Assembly (NCBI GenBank): GCA_019096065.1
Contig: JAGUCH010000006.1
Span: 6,840,001-6,904,000, forward strand
Direction: 5' to 3'
Source: Paracyclopina nana
Lineage: Eukaryota > Arthropoda > Copepoda > Cyclopoida > Cyclopettidae
Length of the DNA: 64,000 nucleotides
Part shown: positions 12,327 through 24,059 of the stretch, one piece after another
Numbering within the stretch: position 1 is the stretch's first letter
How the letters are laid out: each line of letters begins with the position of its first letter
Made by a program: the position numbers and the translations under genes
Notes under the pieces: model-generated
The model's database searches: none
The model's input: only the letters and a program-made list of their open reading frames with translations
Told to the model about the DNA's origin: nothing

Positions 12327-15300
12327 CTACCACTTGTTTTTCTGCTTCAGTTTGTCCAGTTTATCCTTTTTGGCAGCATTCAAGTAAGCCTCAATGTCCT
12401 TAAAGGATCTTGCTCCAGGCAAAATTTTACTCGCTGTTGCAGGGTCAATTACCTTCCCTGGTGCCAGTGGCTTCTGGAACATACATTAATAAAAAATATG
12501 ATATAAATTATTACTATTCAGTCAACCTTTGATGATGAAGATGATGAAGTTTCGCTTGAGCCTAAAGCTTTTTGAACTGTGTTCATTGCATTGTTCAGCT
12601 CTTCCTCTTCTTCATCATCATCATCTTCAATTGTCCATTTGTCAGATTCAACCACTTTGGGCTTAGGGGCAGTCAATTTCATGCTGATTTCTTTGCGTTC
12701 CTTCTTTGAGGCCTCGGTTGACAACATTGAGGCTGAGGCTCGTAAAGGAACTGGGAGTGGTAAATCAGGCATCAAATTGAGCTTCTTCTCTTGGCTAATG
12801 GACTTGTCCATCTTTTGCTTCTTCAAAAGCTCAGCTTTCTCCCTCTCTATCTTCTCACGTTCATGCTGGATCTCCCTTGTCTCACTGATGAGTGCTGTGA
12901 AAAAGTGAGAGTGCTAATTATTGAAAGTCCAAGAAATAATTTCCAAGGACAATAGGGAAAAAAATGTCCCAAAGTCAAAAAGTCCCAAATGCAAAACGTT
13001 TCAATTACAAAATGTCCCAACTGCAAAACGTCCCAACTGCAAAACGTCCCAACTGCAAAATGTCCCAACTCCTATATGTTCAAACTGCTTTCATGTAGTA
13101 ATGTTCTAAAATAGGGCAAATGTCCCAATTTCCCTAAAGGAATAATGTCCTATTTTTAAAAGGACAAACGTCCCAATTTCTTTTTGGAGCAATGTCCCAA
13201 TTTCCTAATGGAGTAATGTCCCAATTTCCTAATGGAGTAATGTCCCAATTTCCTATAGGATGAATGTCCCAATTTCCAATAGGATAAATGTCCCAACTTT
13301 CTGAAGGCCAGATGTTCCGAAGAAAAAATGACTGAAAAGTAAAATGGCAAAATGTCATGAAAAGAACCAAACCTTCAAGACCTCCTCCTTGATGATCACT
13401 ATGTCGGGCATGAGGATTTCGATGCCGATCACCAGATCTCGAACGAGATCTTTTTTGATGATGCCTTCTTCGTTCACCTCTTGACCTAGACCTTGATCGC
13501 CTTCTGGATCTGGATGTTGATCGCTTCCTCGAATGTTCCCTTGACCGGTGTCTGGATCGAGATCTTCGACGACTTCTTTCTTCTCTGGATTGAGATCTTC
13601 TTCGACTTCTCTCTCTGGATCGAGATCTTCTTCGGCTTTTGTCTCTTGACCGAGATCTTCGATCTGACTTTTTGCCTGGAGGAGGAGAAGGAGATCTTGA
13701 TACCTTCTTGACGACTCTTTCAACCTGAGTCACTCTTCGCAACATCCCTGAAAACTTGTCCACTTCGTATTGACTTTCAGTGGACTTGACAATCCTGGTT
13801 TCCTTTGAACTTCCTTCAAAGCAAGAGTTTGTTAAAAAGAGAAAAGTCAAATAAAAGTAAGAATTAAGTGATTGGCTATTACCCGGAGCTGGATTGTCAT
13901 CATAGACTGGATATTCAGTGAAAGTTCTTCGCTTTCTTTTCGCTTTCATATCCAAATGCTGGTCGATTTTGTCATCAAGGTTATCTTTTGACTTGTTTCT
14001 GCTCAGAAAAGCTGCAACTTGTTGCAAATATTCAGGATTTTCTTGACTGAATCCAATCATGGAAGGTGGTGGAACATTGGCCTGAAAAAAAGGCATAGGA
14101 AGACCAATGACAGGTGCTCCAATGGCAGGAGGAGAAGCAGGTGCAGCAATTGGATCTTCCTCTTCTCCAGGTGGACAGATGGACTCTCCAAGAGGATCAA
14201 AAATGTTCTCAGAGTGAACCACAGATTTAGCTCCAGGTGCCAAAATCTTCTCCGGATTGACCATTGACAACTTCTGGCTTCGACTGAAAGGCGAAACTGA
14301 TCTGGACCTAAAAATATAAGATCATTTAAAAATATGAAAATCAGCTATTTTGTGATGAGAGAAATTCCACTCAAATAATCGCAGTTGGTGAATGAAGCAA
14401 CAGACTTGGACCCCTATCTAAAAAAGGAATTATTTTGAGTATGACAAGACCTGGATTTTCTCTGATTTTGCTTCCTTTCAAAGGGTGGCACAGCAATATC
14501 ATCTTCTGAAGAAGAATCCCGTCGTTTTTTCTTCTTTTCAGATGAAGATTTTTGCTCCTTGAGAAATTCCTTGAATTTGTCAATCATCTCCTTTTTGCCA
14601 CCTAAAGCTCTGAAATAGATAGTTAAAATTAAATGGGACCAAAATAGATTTTCAAAAACACTTATAAAATATTTTAGCTAAGCAATTTCAGGCAAAAGCA
14701 AAATTCATTTTTAATAAACATTTTATGCTAGAAAATTTACTCAACCAATATAGAATTTGCTAAATTATTGTTTATGCAAAAAAGTATTCTTAAAACATGA
14801 CAGTTTTGTTGCTAATGCTAAAAATTAACTTTCATAAATATAGGCTACTAATTTGGTTGGCTTTTAGGCAATCTAATAGTTATTTATTTCGAGCTGGGGC
14901 CCGTAAAGTCGGGTCAGTAAATAGCTGAGCGAGGATTTTAAAATGGAAAAATACGAGTGCCACTTTATAAGCACGAACAAAGAAAATATGGCACAATGGT
15001 TAGAGCTGGGCTCTTGATTCAGCCGTCTGAGGTTCAAATCCCAGTCATGCCTTAACTTTTTAAATTTCTCTATCATGCTTAAGAGTGAGAATCCCATAGC
15101 AGTGCAGAAGGAGTCTAGTGGCTCCGACAGCTTTTCAAAAATCTTATGGACCATCAAAAAATCATAAAACTTTTATTAAGGAAGTATCCCCAGATGCTGC
15201 CAAAACAAAAAATGACAATAAAAAAAAATGTTAGCAACAAATTATTATCATAATAAAATTTCATTGTTTGGACATAAATCTGAAGTCTATTAAATAAAGT

Positions 15301-18300
15301 TATTATGGCTGAAATTAGCAAAACTTTGACGGACAGTATCTGGCTCCAAACAAAAATGGACCATTTTTTTATTTTTTTATTTGAAAGTACTCATCTTTGA
15401 CTGACTCTGCGCAAAAAATGAAAAAAATTCTTCTGCGGGAAGGTTCCTCAATTTTGCGCCAAAGTTACCCCCAAAATATAACATATTGCCCCCTGGAGCA
15501 CAGTGGGCATGCATGACGACAACTTTTATCCCATTTCCCAAGAGACCCTTAGGGGGTATAACAATGCACAAAAAATGGGTTGATAAAAGTTGCCTCATTT
15601 GGCCACCAGGGGGTCCAAAGTTTTACTACATAAGAATTTCTCCAAACTTTGGGGGCGTGTATCTCCCCTCCCAGGGGTCCGAGGGCAAAAACCCTTTGGT
15701 ACAGTGAGTATCTAGGGGTAGCCCCTCAAGATGGTCCATAAGATTTTTGAAAAGCTGTCGAAGCCACTAGACTCCTTCTGCACTGCTATGGGATTCTCAC
15801 TCTTAAGTTATGGTAAAGTCCTGTAATAGCATTCAATTTTCATGAAGTTATTTCCATAGCTCAGTGGTTAGAGCATTGGAATGCTAATCCAACTGTCTGA
15901 GGTTCGAATCTGGGTAGTTCCTCTCTTTTTTCCAACTTCTTTGGAATTTGGATTAGTTCCATGGACTAGGAGGGGCATTAAATTACTTTAAACCCCTCAA
16001 ATTTGATTTCAGGGCCATTAAGTATTTAAAATCCCCCAAATTGCTTAGAAAGAAATGTGATATAAAAGAGCTGAGTCGGACCGGTAAACTGAATTATAAC
16101 ACGAGGAAATCGTATTACAGCACATAAAAAGAGTCAAATCTAGTTTCCCATTTGGCATTTGGAGCCATTGAGAATTAAGATGTTTTTTGCTTACTTGAGG
16201 TCAATTCCCAACTCCTCAGCGGATTTCTTGAGATCATTGATGTGAGCCAAAGCATCTTTGGCATCACGATGATCCGGATCTATCTTGAGGATCTTCTCAT
16301 ACGTTTCCACAGCCTTGTCCTCATCATTTTCTTTTTCGCAATTCCTGAGGGAAAAAATAGGAATTAAAATAGGACTTTTTTAAATAATTGAACCACTTTT
16401 GAAAAGTAAAGAAAATTTGCTGTTTTGTAGATTGAAAAATATTCCATGCACACCAAAGTTGTCAAATGATCCTTACTTAGCTATTGCTAAATAGGTACTG
16501 CAGCTGTACTGCTTAGCATTCCGATGATTTGGGTTATGCTTGAGGGCTTCTTCGAAGTCTTCGGTTGCTTTCTGTAAGTCTCCCCTGTTCGCATACAAAG
16601 CTCCACGAGCAACCAAACCTTCCACATTTTCCGGATCAATCTTCAATCCCTGAAAACAATAATATAAATAATAATACTCACTTTGTCTGCTTGAAAAAAA
16701 GTTAAGTATCATTAAAAATACAGCTTAAGAAAGTCCTTGACAAATTGTTATACATTTCTACAGCTTAATTACAAAATTGAAAAAAGGGACACATCATTTT
16801 ACTGTCATCAGACTCTGTTTTTAAATATTTTATATACTGTAATACGATTTCCTCGTGCTATAATTCAGTTTACCGATCCGACTCAGCTCTTTTATATCAC
16901 AGTTCTTTCTAAGCAATTTGGGGGATATTAAATACTTAACGGCCCTAGAATCAATTTTGAGGGATTTTAAGTATTGTAATGCCCCTCAAATTCAATGAAA
17001 CTAATCAACATACCAAAGAAGTTAGAAAAAAGAGAGAATCATCCAAGATTTGAACCTCAGACAGTTGGATTAGCATTCCAATGCTCCAACCACTGAACTA
17101 TGGAAACACCATGAAAATTGCATGCTATGAATAGGACTTAAACATAATTTAAGCCAGATAAAGAAACCAAAAAAATCAAGGAATGACTGGGGTTTGAACC
17201 CTAGACTGAGGAATCAAGAGCCGAGCGCTCTAACCACTATGCCATAGGTGCAACTCTTAAGAAATGTACTTTTAAACTCTAGTTGATGGTCTCAAACCAC
17301 TGGATGCTAGCTGATGAGAGCCAGTGATACGTAGCATAAAAACCGAGCAGTATTTTCTAAGGCACGGGGCAGCCCGGTAACTTCATTAAAACACTCGAAA
17401 ATTGTATTACAGTATATAAAATTGTATATTTCGAGCTGGGGCACGTAAATTAGGGTCATTAAATAGCTTACCTCGGATTTTAAAATGGAAACACACTCGT
17501 ACAATTACAGCCCTCGCAGGCTCGGGCTTGTAAAGCTGTACTCGAGTTTTCCCATTTTAAAATCCTCGCTCAGCTATTTAACGACCCTAATTTACGTGCC
17601 CCAGCTCGAAATAAATAACTAAATGATGTATCGTACTTGATTGACGCAACCAAAGGCTTCGATGATGTTATCTTCTCTGTAGTATTGGATGCCTTTGGCA
17701 ATGTGCTTCAAAGCCAATTCGGAATCTTGGATTTTTTTCAATGCTTTCGCTTTACGACACTCATGAAACCTGCAAGGACATTGAGATACTGAAAGTAAAT
17801 TGAGGTTATTGTTAGTGTAAAAAGCTGACTGGTGTCTCAAGGATGGGAAAAGACTCGAGTCTCCAGCAATGTTGGACAATCCAAGCTCTTCGCTAAGGAC
17901 TTCGATGTTTGAAGGATTGGAAAATCCTGGATTCTTTCGAAGAACTTCATCGTACATCAACCTCTTGTCAATGACTTGCTCGGTGTAGTTGTACAACAAT
18001 GGCAGACTTTTCTCAGTGAAAGGCCCAAGGGGAATTTTGTAGCTGGATATCCTCTTCTTGTCTTCCTCATTCGCTTCCAATGAGTCCACTCTCATGCCAA
18101 CCAGAATCCTTAAAGATTGGCATATCATAAGAGATCAATGACAACAGATCCGGATTTGGTTATTTCATGGAAAAATGATTTTTAAAGCATATACTGAAAA
18201 TATCAGTAGTTTACCTAAATTAAAATAAATCACAGATTTTACAACTATGTATGAAGAAAGCTTTTAGATTACCTTGTTTCATCCTTGTCGAGGACAATGA

Positions 18301-19077
18301 CACAAACAGCATCTCCGGTTTCGTAGCCACGAACTTGGTCTGGCAAAATTTCTGCAGACGGGCAAAAGCACTTGATTTTCAGGTCTCTGACGTATCGAGA
18401 TTTTCCAGTGTCTGGAGCAAACCCAAGAATGTTCAAGTACAGCCCAAGCTGACTTTTCCCTGCAACCTTTTCAGAATGCATCAAGTCAATGGAGAATTGC
18501 AATGATAAAAGAGAGATTTACCCGACAAAGTAGAATGTCTTGAGGTGTGACAAGGTCATAAAAGTGTGACAATCGATCCTCAGCACTTGTTTTGAAAAAT
18601 GTTTCAATTGGAGGAACGATGGCATGGGTTTCTTCGTTGGCCTCGTTGAAATTTGCCCTTCGCATACCTCCATCTATTTTCCATTTATCCCTATAAATAT
18701 ATAAAAAAAATCCAGATATGTAATGCTTACAATTCCTCTTTTCCTCGAAGAAAAAGAACCTGAAATGAAATCAAGAAGCATTTCGAGGTGAAAATACTAG
18801 ATTTTCCCCATTTAAATATGCAAGATTTATATGTAGTATTATAGATTGAAAATGACCTGAAAAGGGAGAGGAAATTTTGGCTGATAAATCTGTTGACTAA
18901 AAGCCTTCGGCCTCGATCTTCCAAGCGCAATTCTTTGCTCCGGCTTTGGTAAATTGAGTAGTCCACTTTGGTCAAGTTGAGCTCGCGGAAAACGGACAAA
19001 TCCTTGAGGAAACTGGTTAAATCGTTGCCATGATAGTTCATCGACTGCACCACAAGCTCATTATTCAAATTCTCCAT
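12327..19077 (-). CDS. TTC14: TTC14-like protein: S1-type region, TPR repeats and RS-rich tail, about 12 exons
   Basis: Homologue of tetratricopeptide repeat protein 14, a nuclear RNA-associated protein. Minus-strand exons, the first few approximate: 19077-18857, ~18764-18730, ~18690-18521, ~18460-18275, ~18117-17835, ~17768-17637, 16649-16477, 16344-16195, 14609-14451, 14307-13883, 13813-13373, 12894-12529, 12473-12327. Family evidence: N-terminus with [12 protein letters not shown], an S1-like stretch ([20 protein letters not shown]), the motif [18 protein letters not shown], and a diagnostic TPR with [18 protein letters not shown] then [19 protein letters not shown] Ser/Lys-rich linker, a Pro-rich block and a long RS domain (about 13430-13690) follow. 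The acidic C-terminus ends [15 protein letters not shown]. The RS and C-terminal exons join in phase, so one gene is preferred, but a separate downstream RS-protein gene cannot be excluded. Introns carry minisatellites and two inverted composite elements. Confidence 0.85.
12960..13335. repeat. Intronic minisatellite with ATGTCCCAA core
   Basis: Two interleaved forms: ~16-bp units like CGTCCCAACTGCAAAA (about 12980-13070) and ~24-bp units like TAATGTCCCAATTTCC plus AATGGAG (about 13120-13310). Lies wholly within the TTC14 intron between 12895 and 13372. Read on the minus strand it gives an open frame that runs on from the RS exon, which is incidental. Confidence 0.88.
14877..16135 (+). mobile_element. 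Composite palindrome plus dual-tRNA element, copy A, interrupted by a TTAA element
   Basis: Starts with the TATTTATTTCGAGCTGGGGC arm shared with copies B, D and E and ends with the CACGAGGAAATCGTATTACAG terminus region near 16125. The first tRNA-like unit is at about 14985-15050 (A box TGGCACAATGG, B box AGGTTCAAATCC). The second is at about 15849-15920 (A box TAGCTCAGTGG, B box GGTTCGAATCT). The stretch between them is split by the 15083-15802 insertion. The right half of the outer palindrome and the left inner inverted repeat are missing in this copy. Sits in a TTC14 intron. Confidence 0.8.
15083..15802. mobile_element. 720-bp TTAA-flanked MITE with ~75-bp terminal inverted repeats
   Basis: Left end GAGTGAGAATCCCATAGCAG and its reverse complement at the right end. 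The inverted repeats extend about 75 bp to near GGACCATC. TTAA occurs at 15079-15082 and again at 15803-15806. The host element's empty site (GCTTAAATTATG) is seen near 38283 and 39840, so the target duplication is directly supported. The interior has no coding frame. The TTAA target recalls piggyBac-type transposases, but the tips do not begin with the usual CCC, so the family is open. Confidence 0.85.
16825..17625 (-). mobile_element. Composite palindrome plus dual-tRNA element, copy B, inverted
   Basis: Near-full copy in reverse orientation to the others. The inner terminal repeat TATACTGTAATACGATTTCC begins at about 16833. Reverse tRNA-like units lie at about 17045-17105 and 17185-17250. 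The outer palindrome, centred near 17515 (GCCCTCGCAGGCTCGGGC), closes at about 17620. Lies in the TTC14 intron 5' of the exon at 16477-16649, facing copy A across two coding exons. Confidence 0.85.
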
Positions 19078-20517
19078 ATTTCAAGCCTTTTCGCCGTCGT
19101 TTTGTTTACACTTTTCTGCGGCGAGCGAGTTACCCACTGGCGATTTGACGCACAATTTATTCGAACCGCCAAAAGAAAACAAACTCGGCAGTAACGCTGC
19201 GCGACTCAAAAAACGGATCGAGCGCGCGAGTCAAGCTCGTTATAAACACAAAAAGAGCATGAAAAAAACTCGACTTTTTCATTAAGCAAATTCATACTTT
19301 TCTTATTATTTTAATTCAAAAGACACATTTCAATTTTTTGCTTTTTTATAATATGGGAGAGTATGAAATTATTTCGGGGAAAAATCATTCATTGAGCCCT
19401 AAAATTGACGAGTCGACGCTCGCTTTGTACTAGGCTCCCACGCTTTTTAGACTGGAGCCCGGAATTGCGCAAAAGACTAGAAAGCCTAAAAATATCAATT
19501 TTTCACATTTTTCAATAATAGCAAAAGTGCGAAATTGCACAAATGCGCAAATTGAGAGTGATTCCAAGCTGAAAATGATGCAACTTTGAATTTGGCGCGC
19601 CTTTCAAGTTTGTTTGTGTCTTCTAGTCATTGGCGTGGCCGTGACTTCAGTTGGTTATGGTATACTGAGCAGTTTTGTGTATTTTTGCCAGAAAGCTGAC
19701 GAGAAATCCGCGAAAATTGGCCTGACATGGAAGAAGTGGTGCAAAATTGAATTTCGTAAGGCTTCGCAGATTATTTGCTTTGTTTTTGTTTTGAATTGTC
19801 ATCATCATCATGTGGTCATTTCCCAACTTTTTTTCTAAACAAAATCTTTTCTCTCTTCTGTTCTAGGCTGCTTTTCTCCAATCCTCAATCATTCAAGACT
19901 AATTATTTTTGTATATCACACTCACTCAATCAAAGGATTTCTCACTACTCTTTTTCATGACTAAACGTAAGACTGCTTTTCGCCTTTTTATCAGTATTCT
20001 AAGCATCATAGTTATTTTAAAGTGATGGGCTTTGTTTGCTTTGTGCACGTCAAATAATGCTTTCGCCTTTTTCAAAACCTTTTTTTATTCAACTATTCAG
20101 GCTGCGAAGCTGATTTGAAAGTGTCGAATGACAATTCGATTTGGTGCAATGATGACAGCCAGAAATCAAACCTGATAACAGTGGCTTTTTGATGCAATTC
20201 CTAGAATCAAAATTGCCTAAAAGTTCTTTGCAATGTCAGGTTGCAATTAATTTGTGTTTCTTTTTAAGTTATTTTATGGCTGCTTAGACTCAATTCCCCA
20301 AAAAAGTCAAATGACTTGGGAAACAGTAAGTCATTCCGAAGTCATTGTTTAGCAGTTTCTTCATATTGACTTTGTCGACAATTTTGAAGAAACCTTAAAT
20401 GCAAACTGAAAGGCATCTAAATAAAGAAATTTGAAGCTTTTTGAAAGGAAGGAATTGAGTTGTCATCCAAAGGAAATCATCCACTGAAGTTAATCATTTC
20501 AATATTGTTCAGGAACG
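19078..20517. promoter_or_regulatory. Head-to-head intergenic region of TTC14 (-) and the PTBP homologue (+)
   Basis: Divergent 5' ends 1.44 kb apart. About 19095-19250 is CpG-richer than its surroundings (several GCG/CGC runs), as expected for a housekeeping promoter. A splice acceptor TTGTTCAG just before the PTBP start (20512) implies a 5' UTR exon further left, perhaps near 19.5-19.8 kb. No coding exon recognised. Confidence 0.55.
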
Positions 20518-22527
20518 ATGGAGCAACAGCAGGCAGCCAATGGCGGCTCGGCTACTGACTTTGCAGCCTCTAGTGAGGCTTCAGCCGCAACCACTGACCT
20601 CAACGGGGCAGCATCTGGTGGGACAACTTCGCCTTCAAGCAACCTCAACAACAATGAGGCCAAGCGAGCCAAGCTGGAGCCTCTCAAGTCCCAATCTGCT
20701 TCATCGGGTTCTTTGGCTAACAATCCCCCCTCCCGGGTGATCCACATCAGGAACATCCCTAATGATGTCACCGAAGCTGAGATCATCCACTTGGGCATTC
20801 CCTTTGGCCGGGTCACCAATGTCCTGGTGCTCAAGGGCAAGAATCAGGCCTTCCTTGAGATGGACGATGAGTCGTCTGCCTCGGCAATGGTCAACTACTT
20901 CACCAATTGTGTCGCCCAGCTGAGGGAGCGCTCAGTCTACGTCCAGTTCTCGAACCACAAGGAGCTCAAGACTGACCAGACGCATTCGAATGCCAGTGCA
21001 AGTGCTCAGGCTGCACTGCAAGCTGCACAAGCTTTGACCACCGGTGAGTCCTCATCGACCAGTGGTGGCAAAGTCAACGGCTTGGACTTACCGGTGTCTT
21101 CGACTCCTGCAATTGTAAGCAGTGGTCAAGGCGCCAACACCAACACGGTGCTTAGAGTCATTGTAGAGCACATGGTGTACCCAGTGACCCTGGACGTCAT
21201 CTACCAGATTTTCAGCCGTGTCGGCAAGGTGCTCAAGATTGTGACGTTCACAAAGAACAACACGTTCCAGGCGCTGATTCAGTACCCCGATGTGATCACT
21301 GCACAGGCTGCAAAGTTGTCGCTGGATGGACAGAACATATACAACGCTTGCTGCATGCTGCGAATCGAGTACTCCAAGCTGTCGAACTTGAACGTCAAGT
21401 ACAACAATGACAAGAGTAGGGACTACACCAACCCCAATTTGCCCACTGGAGACCCAACCATGGACCAATTGCAGGCAGTGGCCAGCCAAGGCCAACAGCA
21501 AGGGGCAGGCGGTCAGTCTCAAAATTCTGCAGCTGCGGCTGCAGCAGCTGCAGGAATGTTGGGATCGCCCTTTTCTGCGGCCGCAGCACTTGGCCTCAAC
21601 CCTTTGGCAGCCTATGGATCTGCTGCAGGCATTGCTGGCATGCATGGCCTTCAAGGCTTCTCGCTAGGTAAAAATTCTTCTTTTGTTAAGGTTTTGGTAA
21701 TGTTCATACAAGCAAAGCATTATTATCGCCAATTGCAGACTTCTAATCGTCATCTTTATTTAGATGGATCTTTCTTTCTAGGCGCTGGTGGATCGCCCTT
21801 CGGTCAAGCTGGCCTTCGACTTGGTACCCCCAGCCACTTGGCATCCAGTGCAGCAGCGGCTGCAGCTGCAGCAGCGACATCCATCCCTGGCATCAACCTT
21901 GGCCTTAACGGAGGACTTACAGGGGGTGGAGGTTCCGGATCTGTTCTATTAGTGTCGAACCTTGAAGAAAACATGACCGAATGTGATCATTTGTTCATTC
22001 TCTTCGGTGTGTATGGCGATGTGCAAAGGGTCAAGATCCTGTTCAACAAGAAAGACACGGCTTTGGTGCAAATGGCCGAGCCGCAACAAGCATTGCTTGC
22101 GATGAATCATCTGGACAAGGCCAAACTTTGGAGCAAGGCAATTCGTGTGATGCCATCAAAACACACCACAGTGCAACTGCCTAAAGATGGCCAGCCTGAT
22201 GCTGGCCTCACCAAAGACTATTCGAATAGCAACCTGCACCGTTTCAAGAAGCCGGGCAGTAAGAACTATTCGAACATCTATCCGCCCTCAGCGACATTGC
22301 ACCTCTCGAATATTCCCTCCACGGTGGAGGAGTCCGATTTGAGGACGGCCTTTGCCAATATTGGCCTCCATGTGCAGGCCTTCAAGTTTTTCCCCAAGGA
22401 CCGCAAAATGGCTTTGGTTCAGTTGACCAATGTGGACGAGGCCATCATTGCGCTGGTCAAGCTGCACAATTTCCAGCTCAGCGAAACCAGCCACTTGCGA
22501 GTGTCATTTTCCAAATCGACCATCTGA
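20518..22527 (+). CDS. Polypyrimidine-tract-binding protein homologue (PTBP/hephaestus), four RRMs
   Basis: Nuclear/cytoplasmic RNA-binding splicing regulator that binds CU-rich tracts. ATG at 20518 after an acceptor. The N-terminus is Gln/Ala/Ser-rich with a KRAKLE basic patch. Four RRMs in PTBP order: RRM1 from about residue 71 ([17 protein letters not shown]), RRM2 from about 208 ([20 protein letters not shown]), RRM3 from about 436 ([19 protein letters not shown]), RRM4 from about 552 ([20 protein letters not shown]), using the spliced numbering. Poly-Ala runs lie between RRM2 and RRM3. A 114-base GT-AG intron (21668-21781) is a multiple of three with no stop: spliced length is 631 residues, unspliced 669. 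The splice is preferred because the retained stretch is unlike the family. Ends [17 protein letters not shown], the expected PTBP C-terminus. Confidence 0.95.
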   Translation: MEQQQAANGGSATDFAASSEASAATTDLNGAASGGTTSPSSNLNNNEAKRAKLEPLKSQSASSGSLANNPPSRVIHIRNIPNDVTEAEIIHLGIPFGRVTNVLVLKGKNQAFLEMDDESSASAMVNYFTNCVAQLRERSVYVQFSNHKELKTDQTHSNASASAQAALQAAQALTTGESSSTSGGKVNGLDLPVSSTPAIVSSGQGANTNTVLRVIVEHMVYPVTLDVIYQIFSRVGKVLKIVTFTKNNTFQALIQYPDVITAQAAKLSLDGQNIYNACCMLRIEYSKLSNLNVKYNNDKSRDYTNPNLPTGDPTMDQLQAVASQGQQQGAGGQSQNSAAAAAAAAGMLGSPFSAAAALGLNPLAAYGSAAGIAGMHGLQGFSLGKNSSFVKVLVMFIQAKHYYRQLQTSNRHLYLDGSFFLGAGGSPFGQAGLRLGTPSHLASSAAAAAAAAATSIPGINLGLNGGLTGGGGSGSVLLVSNLEENMTECDHLFILFGVYGDVQRVKILFNKKDTALVQMAEPQQALLAMNHLDKAKLWSKAIRVMPSKHTTVQLPKDGQPDAGLTKDYSNSNLHRFKKPGSKNYSNIYPPSATLHLSNIPSTVEESDLRTAFANIGLHVQAFKFFPKDRKMALVQLTNVDEAIIALVKLHNFQLSETSHLRVSFSKSTI

Positions 22528-24053
22528 GATTATGTATTCACTAAGTGAACCTTGATTGACAACATTGCGAAAAGACAACAACTACAACAAAGTGTGTGGT
22601 GCAATATTGGATATTGCTGTTTTTACTATGATTGAGCCAAGGCATATTCATACTCTCGGTGTCCTTAATCGACATGATGACAACAATGAGGGTCTTTCGA
22701 AAACATCTCACAATTCAAGCTACTGCTGCTGCACCCTTTTTCATCCACTACTACTATACTATAAATCTCTCACTCCATCATTCAATGTTCCAATTAAGCT
22801 TGCTAAAAACGTTTTACAACACCTTGTCGCTTACATCTAAGCCAAGCGGCTTTAAACAAAGCATTGCTTTGATCAAGTCTCATTTTCTTTTCACTTATGC
22901 ATTTATTGGTGTTAATACATGAGTAAGCATCTTCTTCGAAAAGTTTATGTAATAAGCATTCCTAAACTGACGTAACATGACTTTTTTATAAGTTTATTCT
23001 AAAAAGTTATTCTAAAAGGTGTTGTGCATCAGAGGGTTGTCACAAGATTGGCACCAATCAGATGAGAAGCGTTTGAGTAATGACTTGTTGAAGATGTCGC
23101 TGATCAATTTAAGCCGCTTGACTTAAGCTTAAGTGCTAAGGAGTATATCATTATTATACTGTATACCAAGAGTGTATTATGATTTTCCACCAACATGCTT
23201 CCCCCACTTGACTAAATAACATGTATGTGTATGATTGCGTATAAAATTCCATTTCCTCATCTTTCTCTTCGCATTGCTGTACAATTAACCTTGCAATTTT
23301 TTGGGACCAACCACTTACTGAATGTTATACTTTTTCCCTTTTAAAGCCAATCACCAACCCTGACATTTTCTGTGCAGCAGAAGCAGTAAACAACCAAGAA
23401 TCATAACAGGTCTGCAGATAACCAATTATATCACTGATAAGAAATTATAATTATTAATCATACAAGAGAAACTGATACCAAAACATTGTGACAGTATGAT
23501 ATACATTTATACCAATTGTTGATGATCATCATTTATAATAATACCAAGGTTGTTAATAACATATTTTGCATTATCATCATCACCATCATCGAAGAAACCG
23601 AATAAGTGTACCTAAGACTTTGGTTCCCTCCCTGATCAAATCCAATTTTTTTCTTCTTCAGCTTTGTGAGAGGCATTCAAATTTATTTCCCATTTCAAGC
23701 AGAAATCAGCAAGAGACCTACAAAGATGAAGTGTTGTATTTTGTACATAACAACAACCATATAAAAGTATATAATTATATTATAATCTGCTATACAACAT
23801 CTATATTATCAAATTAGAAGTGTCGCAACATTTTATTCTCATGTGTGGTAAAACAAAATACATTCACATTTTTGAGAATGATCAAGAGATTTTTGTCAAC
23901 AACAAGTGAGAGAAAATAAAAAAAATGATAACAGTATCATTTTGTTTCTTTTATCATGTCATAATATTGTCCTTAGTGTATACCAAACATGATTTCATAA
24001 GTATTTAGTATATATATTTTATTGGTAATTTCAACAATTTTGGTATAAAACAT
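22528..24053 (+). other. PTBP 3' UTR and convergent intergenic region
   Basis: About 1.5 kb of AT-rich sequence between the stops of the convergent PTBP and SDR genes. It has a pyrimidine-rich start and long TTAT/ATAA tracts. Probably a long PTBP 3' UTR; I see no coding exon and no clear AATAAA close to the stop. Its exact end is unresolved. Confidence 0.5.
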
Positions 24054-24059
24054 TTTATT
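24054..24059 (-). terminator. AATAAA signal overlapping the SDR stop codon
   Basis: On the minus strand the stop TAA (24057-24055) is embedded in AATAAA, so a canonical poly(A) signal begins within the last sense codon. Implies a 3' UTR of only about 15-30 bases. Confidence 0.7.

Noticed and set aside
13134-13372. Extension of the RS-domain exon of TTC14 into the GTCCCAA repeat
   Set aside because: A GT donor at 13372/13371 joins in phase to the exon at 12894, which keeps the acidic C-terminus; the extension is repeat sequence.
21088-21654. Minus-strand frame antisense to the PTBP homologue
   Set aside because: Shadow frame from the GC-richer coding strand.
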